This document shows, piece after piece, positions 22,949-32,194 of a DNA stretch of 64,000 nt. The DNA is from Euonymus europaeus. Taxonomy: Eukaryota; Streptophyta; Magnoliopsida; Celastrales; Celastraceae. Within the stretch, counting starts at the first letter, position 1, and each line of letters opens with the position of its first letter. The stretch is taken from NCBI GenBank assembly GCA_963580455.1, contig OY756972.1, positions 17,437,001 to 17,501,000 of the forward strand. The letters are read 5' to 3'. A program made the position numbers and the translations under genes. Under the pieces are notes generated by a model. That model had not been told where the DNA came from. It saw nothing but the letters and a program-made list of their open reading frames with translations, and ran no database searches.

Positions 22949-23772
22949 TCTAGTGTTATTTGATGAAGGCCTGATCTAACTATTGTTGTTTGTAGCCGGA
23001 TTTGCCCTTCCAAATAAAGCACTATTTGGGACATATGAAGTACTCAAACCGTAAGCACTGGTAGGTTGGCTTCCTCCCTACACCACATTGCCGACTAGTA
23101 TAGTATAAAAGTTATAGCTAGTAGAGCCATCCAACCTGTACCTTGTAGTATATGTATTGAAGTGAGTCGCAAGATTCGTAGAAGAAAACCTAACTACAAA
23201 ATCTCTTGAAGGGTATCCAACAAGGATATCTCCACATATCCCTAGCCTGGGTCTTTATAGGGGCAACTATCCTCTTTTCCTCATCTATCAACTATCCATT
23301 TGTAGTGTTGAGCCTATTAATAAGAGGCTCGAGTTGTACTATGACTTCTCTAGTGATTTGCCTAGCTAATTAGCTAAGTGCATGGTTTACATCACTAATG
23401 ACTCGATCTGCCTCAGAGTGAGAGCGCTCATTTATGAACGTTCTGTAAGGATTATTTATAAACTCAGCCTCTCTTGTCTGTTGAACCTAAGCCACACAAG
23501 AAGAAGGAGTTGAATTGTGTCCTCAAATTTCAACCAAGAATCAATTTAACAAAGATATCAAATAAGCAATCAATGAATAATATATAATAAACATAATTGT
23601 ATTAAAGCAATGAACATAAACTGTAAAAGAGTTAGGGTTTAGAGATTGCAAAACAGTGATTTAGAGTTGTTCGGAGATTTCACCAAGTCCTCTTACAGCC
23701 ACTACCTGGACAGCACGTGTCAAGAATTTCCGAATCCATTATATGGTGTGGTTTTTCCAAGCTCACCACAAA
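22949..23772. other. Non-coding stretch up to the hAT insertion
   Basis: I see no gene, RNA or clear repeat here. The part from about 23620 resumes after the hAT element at 24878 as one continuous older sequence. Confidence 0.4.
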
Positions 23773-23780
23773 CTTAGAAG
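23773..23780. repeat. 8-bp target-site duplication CTTAGAAG, left copy
   Basis: The bases are repeated exactly at 24870-24877, on the other side of the hAT element. Confidence 0.9.
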
Positions 23781-24869
23781 CAGGGTCGGCCCTGGGTGAG
23801 AAATTTATTGGGGGCCCTCAAGGCGGGGTTCGGGGCAGCGCCCCGGAAAAAATTTTGGGGTTCCGGGCGACGCCCCGATTTTCTTTGTGATTGAATCAAT
23901 TGTTCCTCCTTTTTCCTTTTATTTCTTTTTTGACTTCCCGATTGATGTCTCTTACCAAACATTTTTCAAATTTCAAGCTCCTGCACAAAAAATTCAAAAC
24001 AAATTACAACTAGAATCAGCTTCACTAACAATCAAATTATAACTAGAGATGACACAACCAATTGATAAAGAAGAAGAAAAGACAGATAGCTCAGACATGC
24101 ATCTAACTTTCCCATGAAAAAATAAACAACCATCTATCTTTTGTAGTGCAAGCATTAACAGAATAAACACCACCCAAAATAAGTCTAAGTCATAGCCCAG
24201 GTTACCACTTACCACTTACCAAGTTCTTTAGACACTAAGACAGTAAGAACTCTAAATACAAAACCATGAACCATCCCAATACGGCAATACCAAAATCCAA
24301 AATATAAGTTTGACAAAACTATGCAAGGAATCTAACTTCAAAAGTCAAAACCTAACGAACTTAATGCTATTAAAAACTAAGACCGTAAGAACTTAATGCT
24401 CATTCAGGATGTTATAGTCTTGTAGAGACTAGAGAAATTCCATATAGAATCATTAAGCAAATAAAATGAAACTACTAATTAATGACAAACAGATACAGCC
24501 AGTCTTAAATCATTGTTCGAATTTCAAACTTCTTAAATCAGGAACAGATCCAATTTAGGAACAAATTCAGGATTAAGATTCAAGACAAGGAATTTTTACT
24601 AACCAGAGGCAATAAATGAGGCGGTGATGGGCGCGATTCTGACGACGTTGCTGCGAACGACGATACCCAGATTTCGGCGAAAGGGGTGGGCGACTGCCAC
24701 TGGGCGCGATTCTTCCGAGTTCTGAGTTTCGAGTTCCGTCTCTCTGTCTAACTGTACTGCAAGAGGTATTTAGGTTTACTTAACTTAATGCTATTAAAAA
24801 AAATGGACCCCCAAAAATTGGGGGCCTAGTGCTGTCACACAGGCCCGCCCGTGTTCAGGGCCGGGCCTG
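23781..24869 (-). mobile_element. Non-autonomous hAT transposon (internally deleted, Ds-like)
   Basis: The element is 1089 bp and flanked by an exact 8-bp target duplication. Its ends are CAGGGTCGGCCCTG and, inverted, CAGGCCCGGCCCTG (12 of 14 identical). On the minus strand the right end carries a GC-rich leader (24780-24610), a splice donor after CCTCTG (GTTAGT near 24600) and an acceptor (TTTTTTGTGCAG near 23980). An ATG at 23962 follows, with a basic peptide (FGKRHQSGSQKRNKRKKEEQ) like the N-terminus of plant hAT transposases of the TTF/ZMYM1-like type. After about 30 residues this runs straight into the terminal GC-rich sequence. The transposase body is gone, so it could move only in trans. 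Confidence 0.88.
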
Positions 24870-24877
24870 CTTAGAAG
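24870..24877. repeat. 8-bp target-site duplication CTTAGAAG, right copy
   Basis: This is the exact repeat of 23773-23780. Confidence 0.9.
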
Positions 24878-26662
24878 TTTCTCAAGTTCATCCCAAACTT
24901 TCACAATATAGTTTTCTCATGTTTACGACAAACCCTTACAAACTCAGAATAACCTAAATAACCTTTTATGGGATAGGGTTTACAATGAAGCTCACTCCCT
25001 GGTTTACAAATAATAGGGATGTAAATAACTGGCTCAGGTTCTCTAACGGAGTGCTTTCAATCGCAAACTAGGAGAACAATATAGTGGGAAGGGAAATGAA
25101 TAAATCAACTCTTGAAATTTGCGCTAAAGGTTATGCACGAAAATGACCAACTCTCCCACATTCTCTCTTGCACATCTGACCACTTTATAGAGGCATAACG
25201 AAATTGGTGATTTGAATTTCTACCACTTTTATTGCAGCTCCAAAATTAAGGTGATGCCTTATTGGATTTCCATAGTTTGTGCATTAGGTATCTTGGAAAA
25301 ATAGCAAGTTTTTCTCCTGACTTGATTCTGGACCATCTCTTTGAATGGTTAATGACGATGCTCGGAAGCTTGATAAACTGAAATCGTTCACGATGATAAC
25401 CGGATTTTGGAATCCACTAAAGAATAATTGAGATAACTTAAAACTTTAATAGAATAATAATTGAAATGCCTACAATGGTCTGTGAAAGACTTATTTATAG
25501 CTAAAAGAGAAATCCTAATTGAACTAGAATTGAAAATTCTAAATAATAAAAAACTTAATTAGGAACATGTCAAAATATAACAGCACACGTTAGTTGCCTT
25601 AGCTTGATTTTAACTGAACACATGTGGAAACTTCTCCATTAATTTTGGTTCAATGAATAAGGAAAGCTTCACCTTCAATGTCGACCAAACTCGCATGGGA
25701 ATAAATCTTCTTGTTTTTGCTAACAATATCAGCTGCAAGCTCTCCTCTTTTCATTCTCGATTTGGCTCCAATATAGAGTAGGTAAGTCCCATGATTTTAT
25801 ACCTTCCCTGGACTGGTTCTTAATTTCTTTTTAACCACATAATTAAGGCATCATAGTTGATTTAGTTCTCCTTGTTTTCGTACCACAAATATGGTAAGAG
25901 AACCTTCTTCCTTGCTCTGGATATCACTAAGACAATTGATCTTTTCATGGAAACTGGATCCTCCTTCTTAATGTGGGATACACGACCAACAAAGATAAAG
26001 AAATCTCCATGAACTCTCACCTTAACTTCATGGACTTTGAACATTAATTTGTCTCTTGATGAAACACACTAATTTGAACACAAACCTTTATCGAACTCAG
26101 CTTAAATTCTTTCCTCGAAAATTTTCATATTTGGTCAAACTTTCCATAGTTACTTCTAGTGGATTCAGCACAAGTGCACACTGGAATAGCTCTTTCCATC
26201 CAACGGAGATTTTTAGGTCATTGTTTAAACTTTGACATCACCCTACACGCACCCTACTGATTTGACATAACCGTGTGAATCATGGAATTGCAATATCAGA
26301 CGCAATAAAAGAGATAGAGGAGACCCACCCACATTATGCCTTTTGCTAATTTAATTTTTTTATTTTTTTTACAGTATTAATACGTCCAAAAAAATTGACC
26401 CGAAGTACAATAGCCCGTCAACCACGTTGTAATGATGAAGGTGAGATTTCCACTCCTGTCAATTCAGAGTGTAAGTGGTTCGCAAGAAAATTATGCATGG
26501 GCAACTGTAGTTATAATGTGGGCGGACTTTTCCAAATTAATCTTTATGACCTTTAGTGGACATTTCCAAATCTTAATGATCTTTAGTGCTAACAAATTAT
26601 ATTTATGTGTACACCATGAAGTAGTAATATCACACTCTTGAGTTACTCGGAAAACATACACA
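24878..26662. other. Intergenic region and RLK copy 1 upstream sequence
   Basis: Most of this is unassigned AT-rich sequence. From about 26375 (TTAATACGTCCAAAAAA, CCCGTCAACCACGTTGTA) it is homologous to 31940-32194 upstream of the second receptor kinase, so the duplicated block includes the promoter. No other gene could be supported. Confidence 0.6.
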
Positions 26663-29539
26663 ATGGGGTTAAATACAGCCTTCTCACTTGTTTCCCTCTT
26701 CGTTTTCCTTTTGGTTACTTTGTTTCCGATTGTTGCTTCTGATTCTACGGAGGAAGCACAGGCCCTACTTGGTTGGAAAGCCAGTTTTCAAAACCATTCT
26801 CAGCCTCTCTTGTCTTCATGGTCCATTCTCAATTCAACCAGAGCAAGTAGTCATTGCACTTGGTTCGGAATTTCTTGCAACAGTGCTGGAAGTATCACTA
26901 TGATTAACCTTACCAGTTGTGGCATACTTGGTACGCTCTATAACTTTTCATTCTCCTCTTTTTCCAATCTCTCATATTTTAATCTTAGCATCAATGCACT
27001 CCATGGTTCCATCCCTCCTGAACTCAATCATCTCTCCAACCTCATCCACCTTGATTTGTCGAGGAATCAGTTTTCAGGGCAAATCCCACCAACAGTTGGC
27101 CAGCTAACTCATCTCGAGTATCTTTTTCTCAGTAATAACCAACTAAATGGCTCAATTCCACCAGAACTTGGGAAGCTCTCCAACCTTATGTCCATTGAAT
27201 TGCAGATGAATAGACTTTCAGGGTTTATTCCACCTGCAATTGGCTTGTTAACTAATATTCAGGGCCTTCACCTATACTACAACTTTCTAGATGGAGCCAT
27301 TCCAACTTCTTTGGGTAATATGAGAAACTTGACTGACTTGAATCTCTTCAATAATTCACTATCTGGTTCCATCCCTCGAGAACTTGGTCAGCTCTCCAAG
27401 CTTGTTTTCTTTCAGTTGCATAAAAATAAGCTGAACGGTTCCATTCCTTGGGAAATAGGAAATCTGAGCTCTGTTTCTGTTCTAGATTTGAGCAATAATA
27501 AACTCAGTGGTCAAATTCCGACATCATTTGATGGTCTAGGAGGTATCGGTTATCTTTACCTATATAATAACACTCTATCTGGCAACATACCTAAAGAGAT
27601 TGGAAACTTGACGGCTCTTTTGCACTTGCAGTTGAATGGTAATCAACTTAGTGGATCAATTCCAGCTTTCCTTGAAAAGTTCAGCAGGTTAGAGAGTTTG
27701 CTGCTCAAGCAAAATTTATTTTCTGGGTCCATTCCTGAAGAATTGGGAAGACTGAAGACCCTTCTTACATTGGATTTAAGTGTAAATGAGTTAAGTGGTT
27801 CTCTTCCAATTTCATTGGGGAATATAAGCAAGTTGGAAGTTTTACATGTAGGCCAAAATCAACTCTCTGGATCCATTCCTATAGAAATAGGAAACTTGAC
27901 GAACTTGAAATTTCTTCTTTTGTATGAAAACCGGCTCACTGGCCACTTACCCGAATATATTTGTAGAGGTGGATTACTCCGGCGTTTTGGCATAAGCAAT
28001 AACCATTTGGTAGGCTCAGTACCCAAAGACATGAGAAATTGCTCAAGCTTGACTAGAGTTCGTCTTGATGGCAACCAACTAGAGGGAAATATAGCTGAGC
28101 ACTTTGGAGTCTATCCAAATTTGACCTTTATTGATATGAGCCACAATCGATTTTTCGGAGAAATCTCACCTAAGTGGGGTCAATGCTCACAATTAGGCAC
28201 TCTATGGATTGTCGGGAATAACATGAGTGGTAAGATTCCTCGAGAGATTGGAAATTGGACTCAGATACACGATCTTGATTTTTCTATGAATCATTTGGTC
28301 GGGGAGATCCCATGGGAGTTGGGAAAGTTGATTAATTTATTGAAATTGAGGTTGAATGGAAATAATCTTTCTGGTCATATTCCTCCTGAGATCGGATCAC
28401 TTACTAATCTCGAGGTTCTGGACTTATCGGGAAACAGATTGAGCAGCATACCTGACAAAATGGGAGACTTGTTCAAACTCCATGACTTGAATTTGAGTTG
28501 CAACAAATTGAGCCAAAGAATTCGTATTCAAATTGCTAAATTAGTTCACCTTTCTGCACTTGATTTGAGTCATAACTTTCTTATTGGAGAAATACCAGCA
28601 CAATTCACAAAGTTGCAAGACCTGGTGGCCCTAAATCTCTCCTTCAATAATCTTTCGGGTCCAATTCCAAACAGCCAAGTATTTCAAGCTGCTCCAGCAG
28701 AAGCATTTCAAGGAAACAAAGGATTGTGTGGCAATGTGAGTGGATTGCAAGCATGTCAATTGCCACACAAGGAACATAATCATGGTCCGACGAAGAGCCA
28801 TAAGATCGTGTTTATAGTTGTGTTTCCTCTCTTAGGAGCACTTGCTATATCCTTTGTAATAATTCTTGTGTTTCATAGATTCCAAAGACGAAGGAAGGGC
28901 GACTCTGAGGACAACGAGCAATCACTTTCATTATCTATTTTTGACAGGACAGTGAAGTTTGAAGACATCATGGAAACGACCAACAACTTTGATGCCATGT
29001 ATTGCATTGGGGAAGGGGGGCATGGAACTGTCTATAAAGTTGACATTCCATCAGGTGATATTGTAGCAGTCAAGAGATTCCACTCTTTACTTGACGACAG
29101 TAACAATTCAGAAGATCAAAAGGAGTTTTTCAACGAGGTCAATGCCTTAACAGAGATAAAACATCGGAATATTGTGAAACTCTATGGCTTCTACACACAT
29201 TCAAAGTACACATTCTTAGTCTATGATTATCTTCAGAAAGGTAGCTTGGCCAAAATTCTAAGCAACGATGAGGAAGCGAAAGAATTGGATTGGTGGCGGA
29301 GGGTGAATGTCATCAAAGGTGTCTCTCTCGCCTTGTCTTGCATGCACCATGATCTGTCATCGCCATTCATTCATAGAGACATATCGAGCAAAAATATTTT
29401 GTACTTTTGCATATTATCATTAATTAGCAATCAAGGAAAAAATAAGTTTAAATTCCATCAACCAATTGCAAGTGAACTAATTAGAAGTCACTGCTGGCCC
29501 TGTCTTGCATTGTTTGCAGATAAATTTTTGTCAAAGTAA
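26663..29539 (+). CDS. LRR receptor-like kinase, MIK2-like, with truncated kinase domain (copy 1)
   Basis: The open frame is 958 aa. A hydrophobic signal peptide (about residues 1-25) precedes an N-terminal LRR cap with CTWFGISC, then a long array of plant-type LRRs (LxxLDLSxNxLxGxIPxxLGxL). A transmembrane helix at about 714-738 (IVFIVVFPLLGALAISFVII) leads to a kinase domain. The kinase has the glycine loop (IGEGGHGTVYK, I782), VAVKR and the catalytic loop HRDISSKNIL (H904). There the frame switches into 45 unrelated residues ending ALFADKFLSK. The DFG segment, activation loop and whole C-lobe end are missing. These 45 residues are 3' flank: the same DNA lies at 36551-36685 downstream of copy 2. 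The product could be made and membrane-anchored but cannot be an active kinase. Intact relatives of the MIK2 group sense peptide ligands at the plasma membrane. Confidence 0.88.
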   Translation: MGLNTAFSLVSLFVFLLVTLFPIVASDSTEEAQALLGWKASFQNHSQPLLSSWSILNSTRASSHCTWFGISCNSAGSITMINLTSCGILGTLYNFSFSSFSNLSYFNLSINALHGSIPPELNHLSNLIHLDLSRNQFSGQIPPTVGQLTHLEYLFLSNNQLNGSIPPELGKLSNLMSIELQMNRLSGFIPPAIGLLTNIQGLHLYYNFLDGAIPTSLGNMRNLTDLNLFNNSLSGSIPRELGQLSKLVFFQLHKNKLNGSIPWEIGNLSSVSVLDLSNNKLSGQIPTSFDGLGGIGYLYLYNNTLSGNIPKEIGNLTALLHLQLNGNQLSGSIPAFLEKFSRLESLLLKQNLFSGSIPEELGRLKTLLTLDLSVNELSGSLPISLGNISKLEVLHVGQNQLSGSIPIEIGNLTNLKFLLLYENRLTGHLPEYICRGGLLRRFGISNNHLVGSVPKDMRNCSSLTRVRLDGNQLEGNIAEHFGVYPNLTFIDMSHNRFFGEISPKWGQCSQLGTLWIVGNNMSGKIPREIGNWTQIHDLDFSMNHLVGEIPWELGKLINLLKLRLNGNNLSGHIPPEIGSLTNLEVLDLSGNRLSSIPDKMGDLFKLHDLNLSCNKLSQRIRIQIAKLVHLSALDLSHNFLIGEIPAQFTKLQDLVALNLSFNNLSGPIPNSQVFQAAPAEAFQGNKGLCGNVSGLQACQLPHKEHNHGPTKSHKIVFIVVFPLLGALAISFVIILVFHRFQRRRKGDSEDNEQSLSLSIFDRTVKFEDIMETTNNFDAMYCIGEGGHGTVYKVDIPSGDIVAVKRFHSLLDDSNNSEDQKEFFNEVNALTEIKHRNIVKLYGFYTHSKYTFLVYDYLQKGSLAKILSNDEEAKELDWWRRVNVIKGVSLALSCMHHDLSSPFIHRDISSKNILYFCILSLISNQGKNKFKFHQPIASELIRSHCWPCLALFADKFLSK

Positions 29540-30033
29540 ATAATTTGTTCCTCTCTAATAATCATCCTATTGGTAATCATCTATAAGCATCTCAGCTAAA
29601 CTTGAATCATTCCTCGTTCACTTGGTGAAAAAGGACTGATATTGTTGACTGGTTCAATCAAAACAAAATGTAAAGTAGATCAAAAGAATGAAGTTAACAT
29701 GAAGTCTTAAACATTGAGAGTGACGACTTGAGTGCTATTGGTCATTTAGAACTATTCACTCTGTCGATGCATTATCAGAACATGACCAAGACCAAGACCA
29801 AGACGTCCAAAAGATTATAGTCTTTCGACGTGTACTGGCACTGTCGGTGCAGAGTGTAAGTAGTGGCAGGGAGTTCTGGCATATATTCAAGGAAATTATG
29901 AGCAACTTTAGTGAGGAAAAGTTTAGGGGTAGACTTTTCAAGTCTTCTTGATCTTTGCTACTACCACATGCTATATATATATATATGTATATGTATATGT
30001 ATATATACAATTACAAAATTAACTAGAAATGCA
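29540..30033. other. 3' flank of RLK copy 1, duplicated at 36.7-37.2 kb
   Basis: Nearly identical to 36686-37186, including a (TA)n/(TATG)n run at 29971-30007 (matching 37124-37160). No gene is seen. Confidence 0.7.
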
Positions 30034-30199
30034 CAGGCGAACATGTGAAGAACTGCACAAGCATGTCTAGAATCTATCTTAACGGCAACCAATTCAAAAG
30101 GAGTATAGATATAGACATTGGAGTCCATCCAAATTTGACGTTCATATTGATAGAAGCCGCAACCAATTTTATGGAGAAACCTCAGTCAGCTACTCCATG
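30034..30199 (+). pseudogene. LRR-RLK relic (copy a)
   Basis: The frame reads KNCTSMSRIYLNGNQFKRSI then GVHPNLTFI. It matches the LRR segment NCSSLTRVRLDGNQLEGNIA / GVYPNLTFIDMS of the neighbouring receptors. Homology to the copy at 37187 ends abruptly at 30199 (TACTCCATG). Confidence 0.75.
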
Positions 30200-30236
30200 T
30201 TTTGCCGCAACCAATTTTTGGTTCAGTGGTACCAAT

Positions 30237-30360
30237 TTTTGTGAAACTTTATAATTCAATTAATTTTCAATCAAATTCATCAAATACCACATGACCGATT
30301 TTGTGAAATTTTACAATTCAATTAATTTTCAATCAAATTCATCACATACCACATGTAATC
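30237..30360. repeat. Two-copy tandem repeat, period 62 bp
   Basis: TTCAATTAATTTTCAATCAA followed by ATTCATCA occurs twice, offset by 62 bases (GTGAAAC at 30241 and GTGAAAT at 30303). Confidence 0.85.
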
Positions 30361-32194
30361 AAATAGCATAACATAATAAAATCATCAAAATCAAAATGTA
30401 GGACCTTTGATCCAATATTGTCTTCATGCTCCATTCTCAATTCAAGCAAAATAAATCATTGCACCTGCTGTTATATTAAAAGGTCCTTCTAGAAGGTTCG
30501 GCATCTCGTCGCCCCATATCCTTTAAGGATATTGGGCGAGTGGTTGATAATTGGTTGAGTGTGGTGTCTTATGTATGATGTAAATACTAAGTACCAGCAA
30601 GCATAAAACTTGTACCTAGTACCAAACCTTAGGGTGCCTGGAAGATAAATAGCTGGAGAGACATATATTATTATGTGTTAAAAGTGTTACCTTAGCTGAC
30701 TGAGTTTCGCCAAGTGGGTCAAAATAGAGCTCACAGACCTCTATTTTGACTAAGCCTTGTCGATGTCTCTTCCTTCTAACCATAACTTGACATGGTATTC
30801 GGTTTGGGGTCGAGAAACCGAAACCCGTCTGCCAGTTCCCTGCCCTGGGAGTCACTGACAGATGTAAGTCGCAGGATGTGCAGCCTTACGGTAGGGACCA
30901 CCTGCCGCTTCAGAAGTGGTCGAATGCCTCTACGAGGGTTCGAACTCACAACCTCAACTTCCCCCGTTAAGGGTTTTGACATGGTATTACCTTGACTATT
31001 AAAGTGAGTCATAATATTTTTGGCCTCTACAACTGTTATAATTTTTTTTAACTATTAAATTTTTTATTTTATTTAGAAATATTTTGAATGCTTTTTGATC
31101 GGGATTACTAGTCCAACAGTATTTTTGTACCAAACTAAAATCAAATATACTTTGAAAAAGACATAAAATGTTTTGGATTTATACTCGTCTCTCTTCTTTA
31201 CTTTTTTCCTCTTCAGCAGTAGTGTTCTGTTTTAAATATTCTAGGGTTGTGTGAATTTAATTGTACTCATTATTCATTATATAAAACCTAGCTAGTTTTC
31301 CAATTTCCTTCTGTTTTTCCAAATTTGTTGGAAATGAAGATTACCATCTGTTCGACCAGAGAAGATGAACAAAATTAATGGAAATTGTATTATAGTTTGA
31401 ATTTGATAAATATTGAAATTCTTGCCTGAAGATTAGAAGTTGGGTATTCTAGTTGAATTTTGCCAAACCGTGAGGATCATCCATTACTTCTAGTTACTGT
31501 AAAGCAGGTACAAGGTGGTTGAAAGAAGCATATTGAACAAGTAACAAGAAAATAATCAATAACACAAAGGATTTATGTGGAAAATCCTTGGAAGAGAAAA
31601 ATCACGGACAGAATAAAAAAAAATTACTATGTCGAGAAACAGGCACAAGAGAGAGTTTGAGTGACAGCTGAACAATAATTTATAACTCGAAACCTAAAAA
31701 ACGTCCCACTATTATAACAAGTCCATACTGCTATCATCACAGACCCCACAAAATTCTCAAAAAATTTCTCCATCAATTTTGTCGCATTGCAAGGGTTTTC
31801 AGATTGGACCAAATAGAATTCCGGTCACAAACTCTAACAGTATTAATGAAGCAATTTATTCATTCGTTGAGTACACTTTCTTAGTTGCTTTGCATTTTAT
31901 TGTGGTAAATTAGTTAGCTTACATTAGTGTTGTATAGTCTACTAATACGTCCAAAAAATTGACCCGTACGACAGCCCGTCAACCACGTTGTATTGATGAC
32001 TTTGTCTAGACCAAGACCTTCAAAAGCATTTATTTCTAGGAGATGAGATTTCACTCCTGTCAATTCAGAGTGCTATTCACAAGAAGTTTCCCTCTTCCAA
32101 ATCTTAATGATCTTTAGTGCTAACAAATCCTATTTATATGTGTACACAATGAACTACCAATATCACATACTTAGTTACTCAGAAAACATACACA
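30361..32194. other. Spacer between the RLK duplicates; ends in RLK copy 2 promoter
   Basis: The spacer holds a SINE-like insertion (30800-30975) and otherwise unassigned AT-rich DNA. Bases from about 31940 are the upstream part of the duplicated receptor block. Confidence 0.5.
30800..30975 (-). mobile_element. Possible tRNA-derived SINE
   Basis: A 176-bp segment is flanked by a perfect 13-bp direct repeat, TTGACATGGTATT (30787-30799 and 30976-30988). On the minus strand it contains GTGAGTTCGAACCCTCG, a good RNA polymerase III B-box (GGTTCGANNCC type), about 40 bases from the start. The A-box is not clear and there is no A-tail. It could instead be another short insertion with target duplication. 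Confidence 0.45.

Noticed and set aside
22828..23034. 68-aa minus-strand frame
   Set aside because: It starts inside the second unit of the 420-bp tandem repeat and the corresponding frame is not kept in the first unit.
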